NCBI GenBank assembly: GCA_035628915.1
Contig: DASPIW010000051.1
Location: 1 to 48,601 of the forward strand
Origin: JARBUG01 sp035628915
GTDB lineage: Bacteria; Bacillota; Sulfobacillia; Symbiobacteriales; Symbiobacteriaceae
Length of the DNA: 48,601 bases
Reading direction: 5' to 3'
A program made the position numbers and the translations under genes. Under the pieces are notes generated by a model. The model did not search any database. It worked only from the letters and a program-made list of their open reading frames with translations, and was not told where the DNA came from. Positions 8,363 through 17,441 of the stretch are shown one piece after another. The stretch's first letter is position 1, and the number at the start of each line of letters is the position of its first letter.

Positions 8363-8407
8363 CAAAAACCATCGGGCTCAACCCATTTGGATAGGGGGGT
8401 TGAGCCC
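8363..8407 (-). terminator. Intrinsic terminator of the EPS operon
   Basis: The perfect 11-bp stem GGGCTCAACCC / GGGTTGAGCCC has a 12-nt loop and is followed leftward by GATGGTTTTTGCC. It lies about 170 nt after the last gene of the operon. Confidence 0.8.
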
Positions 8408-8573
8408 TTATCAATCTGATGGACGTCCTTCAAAAGGCTGTGAAGGCGCTCATTGGGGGTTACTCGTGCAGCGAATCAGCTGAGTCTGGTATCAACAAGG
8501 CGAAATCCGGCTACGTAGGAGCCAACTCAGCGCGCGATCCCGGGATAGGTGAGCATTCCATCAGAGTGAATGT

Positions 8574-9680
8574 CTATACTGCCTTAAGGGGTTCAGGCTC
8601 TCGGGCTGCGGTCGCTGTTTCCTGGGCCTTCAGGGCCAGTCGTCGAATATCCTGAGTTCGGTCGGCCGCACAAACCAGCACGGCGTGCTCGGTCTCCACG
8701 ACGATGATGTCACTTACACCAAGGGCTGCTACCAAGCGCCCCCCATTCGCTTCCACCATTACGTTTCGGCAGTCCTCGGTCAGCACCAGCCCCTTCACAA
8801 CATTGCCATCCCTGTCGGGCGTCCGTAGGCGGGCTAAGGCCGTCCAACTGCCGAGATCGTCCCATCTGAAGTCACTTGGAATGACAAAGACCCGATCCGA
8901 TCGCTCCATCACACCGAAGTCGATTGAGATCTTTGGCAGACGAGGGAAGTGTTCCGGCAGTTTCGCCTGAAGCTCCTCGACGGTGGGGCAACATGCCAAT
9001 TCCTCAAGTCCGTTGTGGAGTTCGGGCAGGTGCCGCTCAATTTCTTCGCGAATGGCACGCAGACTCCAGACAAACATACCCGCGTTCCAGAGAAACCTGC
9101 CGGATGCCATGTAGTCCGCAGCTATGGCCGCATTTGGCTTCTCTACAAAGCGCCTGGCCCGGTGGACTGGCTCGGTTTCCGAGTAAGAGCTAAGCTCCCC
9201 CAGCTCGATATACCCGTAGCCAGTTTCGGGACGCGTCGGCTTGATGCCGAAAGTTACCAACCCGCCGCTTTTCGCAGCGAAGTTGATACCGGCCTGTGCG
9301 ATGTCGCAGAAGCGTTCCTGGTCAGGGATAAAGTGATCCGCGGCCACCACGAGCACGGTAGCCTCCGGATCAAACTTCTCTAACCAGATGGACGCTAAGC
9401 CGACACACGGTGCCGTGTCCCGGCCGACAGGCTCCACTATGAAATTCCGCCTGGGCAACTGCGGCAACTGAGTCTGCGCTAGGTCGACGTGAGAGGCCGC
9501 GGTTACCACGAAGATATCGCGGAACGGTATAATCTGGGCCAGACGGTTCACCGTCTGCTGAATGAGGGTTCCGCCGCCGGTTAGGTCAATAAACTGTTTG
9601 GGTCGGTCTGGAGTACTTGCGGGCCAGAAGCGTTCACCACGGCCTCCGGCCATTACAACGGCTTTGACAGTGTTGGTCAT
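8574..9680 (-). CDS. manC: Mannose-1-phosphate guanylyltransferase
   Basis: This 368-residue cytoplasmic enzyme joins mannose-1-phosphate and GTP to make GDP-mannose for the EPS glycosyltransferases. The nucleotidyltransferase signature GGRGERFWPAS is at about 12-22, the family motif FIVEPVGRDTAPC at about 80, the metal/sugar site VLVVAADHFI at about 110, and FVEKPNAA and FLWNAGMFVW further on. The SDFRWDDLGSW motif closes the core. The length fits the one-domain type, without the fused isomerase of AlgA-type proteins. AAGGGG lies 9 nt before the ATG. It is the last gene of the leftward operon. No GDP-mannose dehydratase is nearby, so mannose itself is probably used. Confidence 0.92.
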   Translation of the reverse strand: MTNTVKAVVMAGGRGERFWPASTPDRPKQFIDLTGGGTLIQQTVNRLAQIIPFRDIFVVTAASHVDLAQTQLPQLPRRNFIVEPVGRDTAPCVGLASIWLEKFDPEATVLVVAADHFIPDQERFCDIAQAGINFAAKSGGLVTFGIKPTRPETGYGYIELGELSSYSETEPVHRARRFVEKPNAAIAADYMASGRFLWNAGMFVWSLRAIREEIERHLPELHNGLEELACCPTVEELQAKLPEHFPRLPKISIDFGVMERSDRVFVIPSDFRWDDLGSWTALARLRTPDRDGNVVKGLVLTEDCRNVMVEANGGRLVAALGVSDIIVVETEHAVLVCAADRTQDIRRLALKAQETATAAREPEPLKAV

Positions 9681-9698
9681 GATTGATGGCCCCTTCCG

Positions 9699-10139
9699 CT
9701 ACACATAGTCCTCCATGAGAATACCCTGCTTTATTACCTTGGCCGGTATGCCGGCTACGACACAGTGATCGGGGACGCTGTGAGTGACCACAGCGTTGGC
9801 ACCAACGACGACATGGTTTCCCAACACAACCGGCCCCAGGATCTTCGCGCCGGCACCCAGGTAACAGTTGTCTCCGATGACTGGAACTTCGTAGTGCCGG
9901 GACCGTCCCCCAATCGTCACCTGTTGTGAGATAATGCATCCACTTCCAATCCTTGCCCGGTCATGGATTACAACTCCCATCCCGCCGTATCCAAACTTCG
10001 TTCCTGGTCCGATCTCCGCGGTGTAGGGAATACTCGAATTGTAGAGGAGAAAAATTAACCAATAAATGGCCTTGGGCATTATGGGCACATGCCACAGGTA
10101 TAGTCGACGGGCAAGTCTGTACATTCGAATTGCGTTCAC
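9699..10139 (-). CDS. Left-handed beta-helix acyltransferase (serine/sugar O-acetyltransferase type)
   Basis: This protein of about 146 residues has hexapeptide repeats from about residue 45 (IGPGTKFGYGGMGVVIHDRA, then IGSGCIISQQVTIGG and IGDNCYLGAGAKILGPV). It ends with VVAGIPAKVIK, the usual cap of CysE/WcaF-type transferases. In an EPS operon it probably O-acetylates a sugar; a serine acetyltransferase role is possible but less likely. The GTG start is chosen for the GAGAGGAG sequence about 10 nt upstream; an in-frame ATG 23 codons earlier has none. An Arg/aromatic-rich N-terminus with a short hydrophobic stretch (IYWLIFLLYN) suggests membrane contact. It follows a decayed gene and precedes manC by 18 nt. 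Confidence 0.85.
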   Translation of the reverse strand: MNAIRMYRLARRLYLWHVPIMPKAIYWLIFLLYNSSIPYTAEIGPGTKFGYGGMGVVIHDRARIGSGCIISQQVTIGGRSRHYEVPVIGDNCYLGAGAKILGPVVLGNHVVVGANAVVTHSVPDHCVVAGIPAKVIKQGILMEDYV

Positions 10140-10204
10140 GCCGTGATGGCTCCTCTCTTCCGCCGGCTGGCTTGACTGAATCCACTTTGCGGTACACCAT
10201 CTGT

Positions 10205-10500
10205 CCAAAACGACAATCCACCAACCTCTATGGTCAGTGGCGTATGTGTAAGATGACGGCTAGACCGTCCAGCGTACTGCAATCCTCCGGTTGCAGCCGC
10301 AAGCGGTCCATCAGAGAGCGGTAATACGGCACTGAGTTGTAACAGTGCAGCAGCATCCTCGGCAAGCAGTTCTTCCTGAAGTTGCACCTGGGAGTTCCGC
10401 GAGTTGAACTCGGACTTGCCCATCAGGCCCAGTTCCCGCTGGTACTCAGGGCCGAAGCGGAAGTCCGGTGCGAAAACTAGTTCGCTCCCTGGTAAGGGCA
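10205..10500 (-). pseudogene. Remnant of a CapK/phenylacetate-CoA-ligase-like gene
   Basis: The 340 bases between two operon genes hold pieces of the N-terminus of an AMP-forming adenylate ligase-like protein, spread over two frames. One frame reads FGPEYQRELGLMGKSEFNSR. A shifted frame reads RMLLHCYNSVPYYRSLMDRL and RLQPEDCSTLDGLAV, the HAYENVPYYR-type motif followed by the L-x-PED-x-x-x-LDDL motif of CapK/PaaK-like proteins. The first frame resumes as TPLTIEV. At least two frameshifts and loss of the whole catalytic body make it non-functional. CapK-like genes are common in polysaccharide clusters, so this operon probably lost a modification step. Confidence 0.65.
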
Positions 10501-11613
10501 ACGAGGGGCGCTTTCCCCGCTGGAAATAATGCCGTATACTGTATCGACCGCCTTGAACACGTCATGCCGCATTAGGCGCTGTCGATTCGCAACCCCCATT
10601 CTGAGCAACTCGTCGGGGGAATGCGCCAACTCCTCTAGGACCTGACAAAGACTAGCCACATCCCTTGGCTCACAGAGCCGACCGTTGACACCGTCCTCAA
10701 CCAACTCAGGAATCGCACGGAATCGAGTTGCAACCACGGGAATGCCGGCCATCATTGACTCGATAATCACACCCGGGTGCCCCTCGCCGGGGTACCAGGT
10801 CGGCAACACCAACGCATCATAGCCGGCTAGAAGTGCAGGAGTCCCGCCGTTTGCCACGCCACAATACTTCACGCCGGGAATCCCGTTGACCCGTTGGTGG
10901 AATTCATTTTCAAATTCTGCGACAATGGGCCCAAAGATATCGCAATGAATCCGGCATCCATTCCGGTTCACTGACTCCACAGCCCCCAGCAGTTCCCCCA
11001 CGCCCTTTTCGGGCTTAACGTGACTCAGGAAGACGAGTTTCATTTCAGGCGAACGGTCACGCGGGATCTCGGGCAGACTCTCCCAAGCAATCCGGCGATA
11101 CCCGGGGATCGAAACCAGATTCTGCAGCCCCAGCCCGGACAAGTTGGTCAGTAAGTTCTGCGTCTCTACTATTGTCGTCTTCACTTGGCTCAGGTGCCCA
11201 AGAATGCGCTTACGCTCAGACGTACTGAGGCTCATCAGGTCGTTGTAAAGGTTTCCTCCAAAGAAGCTAAGAACGACCCGCACGTTACGCACCCGTTGAA
11301 GGAGGGATAGAAAGGCCGCGTACCGCAGGTAGAACCCGTTGTTGACAAAGGCCAGGATAGTGCCTCCCCGTGGCGCTTTCTGCCACAATTTCCAGGCAAC
11401 GCTGATACCCCGAATCACGTCGGAGAACTTTAGTTTCCTCGTTGTTTTCAGATAACGCGCCGAAGTGTTAATCAGGCCGCCGGGACTACCGATACACACA
11501 GTCCAAGCGTCAAGGAAGGTCTTAAAAGAGACGCTCGCTCCACCAACAGGCGGAGGCACTGGGCCAACGATTAGGACATTTCTGCCGTCACGGGCACCGG
11601 GCAGCCGTTCCAC
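10477..11613 (-). CDS. GT4 family glycosyltransferase
   Basis: This 378-residue GT-B fold enzyme of family 4 would add one sugar from a nucleotide donor to the lipid-linked EPS unit at the inner membrane face. The N-terminal loop is VGPVPPPVGGASVSF. The donor domain begins KLVFLSHVKPEKGVGELL (about 200), and the family Glu motif is in GEGHPGVIIESMMAGIPVVA, with the E-x7-E spacing intact, then GVNGRLCEP. The start is GTG with GAGAGG 9 nt upstream. It lies 14 nt after the next GT4 gene. Donor and linkage cannot be told from the sequence. Its end overlaps the CapK-like remnant region. Confidence 0.88.
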   Translation of the reverse strand: MERLPGARDGRNVLIVGPVPPPVGGASVSFKTFLDAWTVCIGSPGGLINTSARYLKTTRKLKFSDVIRGISVAWKLWQKAPRGGTILAFVNNGFYLRYAAFLSLLQRVRNVRVVLSFFGGNLYNDLMSLSTSERKRILGHLSQVKTTIVETQNLLTNLSGLGLQNLVSIPGYRRIAWESLPEIPRDRSPEMKLVFLSHVKPEKGVGELLGAVESVNRNGCRIHCDIFGPIVAEFENEFHQRVNGIPGVKYCGVANGGTPALLAGYDALVLPTWYPGEGHPGVIIESMMAGIPVVATRFRAIPELVEDGVNGRLCEPRDVASLCQVLEELAHSPDELLRMGVANRQRLMRHDVFKAVDTVYGIISSGESAPRCPYQGAN

Positions 11614-11627
11614 TATGATCGCCTCTC

Positions 11628-12758
11628 TTACCCCTGATAGACCGATTTCACGGTCCGCTGAGCGATCCGGTTCCAGTCGAGTTCAGAGCGGGCCCGAGCA
11701 GCACCTTTAACCATCCGGTCATACTCAGGACTGCCGGGAGCAAGTCCCTCCAGGGCTATCGCCAAAGCGGCCGCATCTTGTGGCGGCACCACTTTTCCGT
11801 TCCCGTATTCCCGCACAGTCGCCCCCATGCTTCCTACGTCCGTTACTACTACGGGGCGACTGTAAGCAATGGCCACATTGAGGACACCACTTTGTGAAGC
11901 AAATGAAGTGTACGGGAGTACGACGGCGTCCACACTCGAAAGGAGGTCGGGGACCTCTTCGTCTTTGATGAACCGGTTGTACCAGGTAATGCGGTGATCA
12001 ACTCCCAGCTTATCGAACCGGTTGCGGTACCGCTCCAGCAGGGCTGAGTCTGCGGACCCACCGGCCCCCGCAATTACGAGGTGGGCCTTAACCGAACGGA
12101 TGAGCGTCATCGCTTCCAAAAGTACCCCAAGCCCCTTGTTCGGCCTGATTCCGCCGAAAAACAGGAGCCGCAGGTGCTCACCGGCCGGTTCGGGCATTTG
12201 CCGCGCATGACCATAGTAGAAGACGCCGTGGGGCACAACGTGTACTGAGTCCGGGGCTACTCGGAAGTGTCGGTGCAGTTGCTCCTCATTCTCCTGGGAG
12301 TGGACTATCAACCTATCAAAGGCCGAAAAGGTCCACTGCGAGAACAGTCTATCAACAGTTGGGTGAAGGACCGGTACGTGCGGAATTACGTCGTGAACAG
12401 TTCCCACAACTCGTCCATGCCCCCGTAGCAGCCGGGCAAACAGCCAATGAAAGACAATATAAGGTACCTGCAGGTGCACCACATCGTACGGCGGATCGGC
12501 TCTCCTGACAAGTCGCGTGAGAGCACACGCGTGAAGCCAGTAGGACCAGAGTGAAGAGATCTTGCGAAGAAACCCGCTCTTGCTGGCTCCGAACGGCCGA
12601 AGCCAATTGAGAATACGGTACCGCTCGGAGCGGTACTCGTAGTCAACCGTGGTAAGTAGGTCTACCTGATGACCTTCTGCGCCCAGCGCATCGGCAAGGC
12701 AGTGTCCATAGAAGGCCAACCCTGAGCGCGGCATGGTCTGAAATAGACAAATGCGCAT
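11628..12758 (-). CDS. GT4 family glycosyltransferase
   Basis: This is a 376-residue GT-B enzyme. The acceptor domain starts MRICLFQTMPRSGLAFYGH and includes a DVVHLQVPYIVFHWL stretch and GTVHDVIPHVP. The donor domain has LLFFGGIRPNKGLGVLLEA at about 200 and DAVVLPYTSFASQSGVLNVA, in place of the classic E-x7-E with its first Glu, as in the SGVL-type GT4 members. The ATG overlaps the stop of the flippase gene (TGATG), so translation is probably coupled; a TTG one codon earlier is possible. The sugar is unknown. Confidence 0.87.
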   Translation of the reverse strand: MRICLFQTMPRSGLAFYGHCLADALGAEGHQVDLLTTVDYEYRSERYRILNWLRPFGASKSGFLRKISSLWSYWLHACALTRLVRRADPPYDVVHLQVPYIVFHWLFARLLRGHGRVVGTVHDVIPHVPVLHPTVDRLFSQWTFSAFDRLIVHSQENEEQLHRHFRVAPDSVHVVPHGVFYYGHARQMPEPAGEHLRLLFFGGIRPNKGLGVLLEAMTLIRSVKAHLVIAGAGGSADSALLERYRNRFDKLGVDHRITWYNRFIKDEEVPDLLSSVDAVVLPYTSFASQSGVLNVAIAYSRPVVVTDVGSMGATVREYGNGKVVPPQDAAALAIALEGLAPGSPEYDRMVKGAARARSELDWNRIAQRTVKSVYQG

Positions 12759-14335
12759 CAACTTGCCGCCTCCGTCCGCTTACGCATGAATCTTCTGCGA
12801 AACAGTCTGCCCACCATGCTGGTAACTTCCCGAAAGCCTGGCTCACGCAGTACCCATGCCAATAAGGAGAAGACGAGAAGGCCAGGCACCATAGTAAACG
12901 ACAACTCCCAGACTTGTCGGAACAGGCCGTCCGTACTCCCCGAACCGTTGCCGGTAAACCGCTCTGCAAGGGCTAGAACCAAGGCCATCCCCGCCCCCGC
13001 AAGTGACAGCTTTGACAGAGAATAGACCGGCGGCCTCCAATCTGCGCCGGCCGCCCGGAAAAGCCTCAGATACAGTAGACCAACCATTAGCCACGAGCTA
13101 AGGGTATAGGCGAGCGCAATACTTACATGTCCAAAAAACGGGGAAAACACCACGTTCAGGATAATATTCAGAATCACACGGAGCGCCGAAAAGCTCATCG
13201 GTGTCTTCGTGTCGTGCATCGCAAAGAAAGCCCGTTGCAGTACCTCGTAGACACCGGCGGGAACGAGGCCGAGACTGTAAAACATCAGCGCTTGGCTGGA
13301 GGCACGCGTGGCATTGCCGTCGAAGGCGCCCCTCTCAAATAACAACCTGACTACCGGCTCAGCACAAACCAATAGAAGGACCGACACCGGTATCGTAACG
13401 GCCAAAACCGCAAGAGTTCCCTGTGAAACTGATCGGCCGAACTCACCTCGCGACCGCTCGACACTACGCACCATTGAGGGATAGATGACCGTAACAATCG
13501 CCGAGACGAATATAGTAAGCGGCAGGAGAAAAACCCTGCCCCCATAGTTGATTGCCGACAGGCTGCCTTCTCCTAACCGAGATAACACGAGCCGGTCTCC
13601 CATGACGCCGACCTGTGACACGCCCAAGGACAGGAGAACCGGGAGAATCAGCCGGCCGGTGATCTGGAGTGCTGGGTCCCGGAGGTCAATCACCCATTTG
13701 TGCCTGTAGCCAAGGGCTCGAATGGCCGGCCATTGTGCCAGCAATTGGGCCAACGACCCCAGAGTAATTCCCCAGGCCAGGGCTGAAATACCGAATCTGT
13801 GGCCGAGTGTGACCATGCATAGGATCGTCACTACGTTATACTGGAGCGGCGCCACTGCAGGGGCGACAAATCTCTCCTGAGACTGAAGAAGGCCAGTGGC
13901 AAGTGCTGCAAGTGTCAGTATTACCGTACTGGGTAGCATCACACGTGTCATTTCAAGGGCCTGTGCGAACTCCGCTCCGGAGTAATCTGGAGCGAGCAAA
14001 CGCACCATAGGTTCAATTGTGCTGTGTACGAACAACCACAGGACCGCGCCCCCAAGAACCGCTACGTTCACCAGATTGCTGGTGAACCGAAAACCACGTT
14101 CCCGTCCCTCTTGAAAGGCCCCGATGAATACGGGGATAATCGTTGCCGACAAGGCCGCTGTGACGACCTGGAAGAGCATGACAGGTAGTGTGGATGCAAC
14201 GACGAAGACGTCAGTTGTCGTACCTGCACCGAAAAGAGCGGCCATGACTGACTCGCGGGCGAAGCCCAAGATTCGGCTGCCAAAAGAGGCGAGGGCAACC
14301 ACTAACGCAAGCACGGCCGGTGCACGGTTATTCAT
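12758..14335 (-). CDS. murJ: MurJ/MviN-family lipid-linked precursor flippase
   Basis: This is a 525-residue polytopic membrane protein with about 14 hydrophobic segments. Family features are visible: LGFARESVMAALFGAG near residue 24, the NYGGRVFLLPLTIFVSAI region with YPSMVR after it (about 265-290), LLFERGAFD at about 335, and QRAFFAMHDTKTP at about 370. MurJ proteins move lipid II across the membrane. In this operon, which lacks any Wzx, it more likely flips the undecaprenyl-PP-linked EPS repeat unit; that is inference from context. TAGGTGG lies about 9 nt before the ATG. It ends in a basic tail, RRLFRRRFMRKR. Confidence 0.88.
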   Translation of the reverse strand: MNNRAPAVLALVVALASFGSRILGFARESVMAALFGAGTTTDVFVVASTLPVMLFQVVTAALSATIIPVFIGAFQEGRERGFRFTSNLVNVAVLGGAVLWLFVHSTIEPMVRLLAPDYSGAEFAQALEMTRVMLPSTVILTLAALATGLLQSQERFVAPAVAPLQYNVVTILCMVTLGHRFGISALAWGITLGSLAQLLAQWPAIRALGYRHKWVIDLRDPALQITGRLILPVLLSLGVSQVGVMGDRLVLSRLGEGSLSAINYGGRVFLLPLTIFVSAIVTVIYPSMVRSVERSRGEFGRSVSQGTLAVLAVTIPVSVLLLVCAEPVVRLLFERGAFDGNATRASSQALMFYSLGLVPAGVYEVLQRAFFAMHDTKTPMSFSALRVILNIILNVVFSPFFGHVSIALAYTLSSWLMVGLLYLRLFRAAGADWRPPVYSLSKLSLAGAGMALVLALAERFTGNGSGSTDGLFRQVWELSFTMVPGLLVFSLLAWVLREPGFREVTSMVGRLFRRRFMRKRTEAAS

Positions 14336-14348
14336 GACGGTCTGCCAC

Positions 14349-15542
14349 CTACAGTTGCTTTATCCTTGTGAATAGATAAGTCAGGAGATCATCGCTGCAA
14401 TAATTCTGAGTGACATATTGGCGGCCTCTGGAGCCGTATTCTCGCCCCTGGTCGGGAGCCTCGTAGAGGCGCAAGATGGCATCTGCAAGTGCCTCAGGGT
14501 TCTCCGGAGGAACCGCAATACCGGACCGCGCCCGGGTAATTAGTTCAGCTGCAACACCGCGTCCACCGAAGACCACAGGCCGGGCGGTTGCCATGTACTC
14601 CAGCAGCTTGGAGGGCAGGGCGGTGGCGAAAGCATCCGCACCCCGCAAATGGGCAAAGAGTACATCCGCTCGCTCGTAATATTTTGTGAGTCTTTTCTTC
14701 GGAACGGCGTCGCAGAATTGCACGTTGGTTAGTCCCTTGTCGGCACAGAGTTGCTGAAGCTTCGGCTTCTCTAGCCCGTCTCCTACAACCACAAACTCGA
14801 TCGGATGTTCCCGGAGGATGTTAGCCGCGTCAACTAGGACCTGTAAACCCTGCGGGAGCCCTACCAGCCCGGCATACATGACCGTAAATGGCCGCCGCGA
14901 GTTTTCTGGCCACGGCACCTCTTCCTTCAGGTCGTCGCGGGAGACACCGTTGGGAACCACGGCAAGTTTCTCCTCTGGCAGGCCATGCTTGGTGAAAAAC
15001 TCCGCCTGCTCGGCGGTGGTTGTTACGACTAGGTCCGCATGGTGGGCGACCCAAAGCATCACTCTCTCCAGCATGCGCTCAACCCAATTCAGTTCACGCC
15101 CCGTAATGGCCGAGGGGTAGCGCCAGGTGAGGTCACGAACCTCGAGAACGAACCGCGACCGGCGCACTGTCGACACGACTAACCCCGCAATGCTCAGCAA
15201 CGGGGACGGAGTGGTCGCGTAAACCACATCGGGACGCCGGCCCAGAAGACCAAGTAGCGTCGCCCCCGCGGCAAGCCACCCCTCAGCCAGTGTCCGGCGG
15301 ATCAGCGTGGGCTTGGGGACAACTGGCCGGAAGCGCCTGACCGCCACATCATCGATGTTCTCGCAATGAAACCATCCCTGATACCCATCGTAGATTCGCC
15401 GCTGTGGGTAGTGCGGAAACCAACTGACCACGTCAACGGCGTAACCAGCCACCGCAGCGAACTTGGACAGCCGATTCATGCGATTTGCCGCGGCTCCTAC
15501 TTCCGGGGCATACATCTGTGTGAATAAGAGCAAAGAGCCCAT
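14349..15542 (-). CDS. GT4 family glycosyltransferase (WbuB/WcaI-like)
   Basis: This is a 397-residue GT-B enzyme. The N-terminal LLLFTQMYAPEVGAAANRM and the WFPHYPQRRIYDGY segment match the WcaI/WbuB branch, many of which transfer an amino sugar such as L-FucNAc or GlcNAc. The segment VLEVRDLTWRYPSAI follows. The donor domain has VMYAGLVGLPQGLQVLVDA (about 225) and FATALPSKLLEYMATARPVV, the KLLEYMA form of the GT4 Glu motif. AGGAGG lies 8 nt before the ATG. A hydrophobic patch around ATLLGLL may aid membrane contact. The donor is not determined. Confidence 0.88.
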   Translation of the reverse strand: MGSLLLFTQMYAPEVGAAANRMNRLSKFAAVAGYAVDVVSWFPHYPQRRIYDGYQGWFHCENIDDVAVRRFRPVVPKPTLIRRTLAEGWLAAGATLLGLLGRRPDVVYATTPSPLLSIAGLVVSTVRRSRFVLEVRDLTWRYPSAITGRELNWVERMLERVMLWVAHHADLVVTTTAEQAEFFTKHGLPEEKLAVVPNGVSRDDLKEEVPWPENSRRPFTVMYAGLVGLPQGLQVLVDAANILREHPIEFVVVGDGLEKPKLQQLCADKGLTNVQFCDAVPKKRLTKYYERADVLFAHLRGADAFATALPSKLLEYMATARPVVFGGRGVAAELITRARSGIAVPPENPEALADAILRLYEAPDQGREYGSRGRQYVTQNYCSDDLLTYLFTRIKQL

Positions 15543-15554
15543 TCGACTGACCTC

Positions 15555-17441
15555 CTATGCTGATAATTGCGCCAGTAGTTGCTGCAGTGCTAGGTGGTTG
15601 GTATCCACGCCCGGGTAGAGAAAGGTGGCCTGGATGGTGACCGTTTCGCGAAACCTGACAGTGATCTTCCAGGTTGACGCAGGAACCAGGGTGTTGTAAC
15701 GCGGAGCAAACCACCCGCCGTTGGCGTGCCCGTACAAAGTCTCGTGGGATATGGGCGCGCTTGCTGAGGCAAGGGCCCGGAATTCCCGCCCATCAACGAA
15801 GAACTGTAGCGCGTCGCGCTCAGGGGCTGTACCTATCTGGACACCTGGATGGAAATGATAGTGCACGGTTGCGACATGCTCTCGCGGCGCTCTGATCGTG
15901 TCCAAGACGACCAGTGCCATTCCGGGGAGAAACCATGCCTCACGCTCGACCTGAGCTGGGTCACGCAAGCGCTTATATCCGTTATGACTCCCCCGAAAAT
16001 GGAAGGCAGGTACACCCCCGGTGAACACAACTCCAACGTTATCGCAGCATGCCTCATAAAGCTTACCAAATCGGAACTTGCCCCATAATTCCGCTGCATT
16101 CTCCCCATCAATGACTGCACAATTATGCGCAGCCGTCCCGCGGAAGTGATTACGCCACTTAAGGTCGTGATACGTGTTTACTCCCGGGTCGATCAACACT
16201 GGCAAGCCGCCGGCGTGCCAAAGCACCTGAAGTGGGTCAGCATGTCCATGGCCAGGGTTTTCTTGCGGGCCAACCGGCCCGCAATCAAGCAGGATCATGT
16301 CGTCGGCCGAGCGATACCCCACATAACCAGTTGCCTTCCAGCTCAGCAGCTGCGTATCCGGACGCACGACGACGGACCGACCGCCTAGCGACCACTCGGT
16401 CATTCCAGTTACCCAGGACACCTTTGGCGTTAGAACCGAGTCCGCAAGATCATAGTCCGTCCGCAGAAGGATATGCCCAATCAGCAACACCTCGCCCCGC
16501 GCTACCGGAACATAGTTAGAGAACGAGTCATTTAGATTAGGAACGGTGCCGTCAGGCCAGACGCACTCCAACGTGAACCGGAGCATCCGCCGCAGGGCAG
16601 CCTGATAGGTCGATGCCCAGTTGATGCCTTTGCGCACAGAGAGTCCAAATGCCTCGAGGCAGTCCCATAGAACCACGATCTGGTACATGGGACTCCGCTC
16701 ATAGTGGCCGCCATCCGACAGTACTTGTTTGGGTAAGGCGCTCTCCAATACTGCCTGCCCGGTCCGAACCCAGCGGGATGCTGAGGGGTGGGCTCCGAAG
16801 TAGAGGCCACCCATCAATAGAGCCTTTGCTTCCGTAATGAGATGATTGCCGCCCAGGTCGTACTCGATATCGCGGAACAGAAGGGCTAGCTGTTCCTGTA
16901 GGGAGATAGCCATGCGGTTACGAAGTCCAACTGGGATCTGGACAGGTAGAGAATCAAGAATCCGCAGCCAGTTGCAGACCCGTTTCGCCGTAGGGTGCGC
17001 CTCCCATCCAATGTCATCACCCTCGCCGAACAGGTCCATCCACCGGTCCAACTCGCCTGTGAGAAAGTCGATATCGTCTTGTTCTCCGGAAAGTAGAATT
17101 TGATCAAGCACTTCTACTAGAAAATCAAACGAATGGTAGGCAAACTGGACAAACGCATCGACCTGCTTTGTTGAATGGGCAATTATGGAGAGTTCGGTGC
17201 CGCAGAGCCGGGGCGGATTCATGCGCTCGAGAAGAGGCGAATGGCTGCCAACAGCAACCCAGGAATGGTTAGGTTGAATGAACCAAGCGCCAGGCACCGG
17301 AGGTTGGCCGATGACCTGGCGCACGCAGAGGCTCCGCCTGAGGCGGACGGGGATACACTTTCGTGCTCGCTTGCGAATGCGCTGGAAAACCTGGCCCAGT
17401 GATACGCGTTTTAAGTTCTCCAGGTAAAGCCGCAGAATCAA
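15555..17441 (-). CDS. Heparinase II/III-family protein in the EPS operon
   Basis: This protein has 628 residues. The N-terminal half is an alpha-toroid with GNHLITEAKALLMGGLYFG and LSDGGHYERSPMYQ (about 245-258). The C-terminal beta-sandwich carries NPGHGHADPLQVLWHAGG, PVLIDPGVNTY and FRGTAAHNCAVIDG. This is the heparinase II/III-like C-terminal domain with the metal/catalytic His residues in place. Characterised relatives cleave uronic-acid polysaccharides by beta-elimination. No signal peptide is seen, as is common for cluster-borne members, so its site of action is open. With a UDP-sugar dehydrogenase in the same operon, a uronic-acid-containing EPS would be a fitting substrate. The start is TTG, overlapping the upstream stop (TTGA), with GGAGG 4 nt before it. 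Confidence 0.85.
   Translation of the reverse strand: MILRLYLENLKRVSLGQVFQRIRKRARKCIPVRLRRSLCVRQVIGQPPVPGAWFIQPNHSWVAVGSHSPLLERMNPPRLCGTELSIIAHSTKQVDAFVQFAYHSFDFLVEVLDQILLSGEQDDIDFLTGELDRWMDLFGEGDDIGWEAHPTAKRVCNWLRILDSLPVQIPVGLRNRMAISLQEQLALLFRDIEYDLGGNHLITEAKALLMGGLYFGAHPSASRWVRTGQAVLESALPKQVLSDGGHYERSPMYQIVVLWDCLEAFGLSVRKGINWASTYQAALRRMLRFTLECVWPDGTVPNLNDSFSNYVPVARGEVLLIGHILLRTDYDLADSVLTPKVSWVTGMTEWSLGGRSVVVRPDTQLLSWKATGYVGYRSADDMILLDCGPVGPQENPGHGHADPLQVLWHAGGLPVLIDPGVNTYHDLKWRNHFRGTAAHNCAVIDGENAAELWGKFRFGKLYEACCDNVGVVFTGGVPAFHFRGSHNGYKRLRDPAQVEREAWFLPGMALVVLDTIRAPREHVATVHYHFHPGVQIGTAPERDALQFFVDGREFRALASASAPISHETLYGHANGGWFAPRYNTLVPASTWKITVRFRETVTIQATFLYPGVDTNHLALQQLLAQLSA

Larger units (their letters stand above)
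7768..8573. other. Non-coding region downstream of the EPS operon
   Basis: These 806 bases contain three hairpins, described separately, and no frame I can defend. 8058-8362 holds nothing I recognise. Confidence 0.5.

Noticed and set aside
8026..8433. 135-codon minus-strand frame downstream of manC
   Set aside because: It runs through two terminator hairpins, has no ribosome binding site, and its composition is not protein-like.
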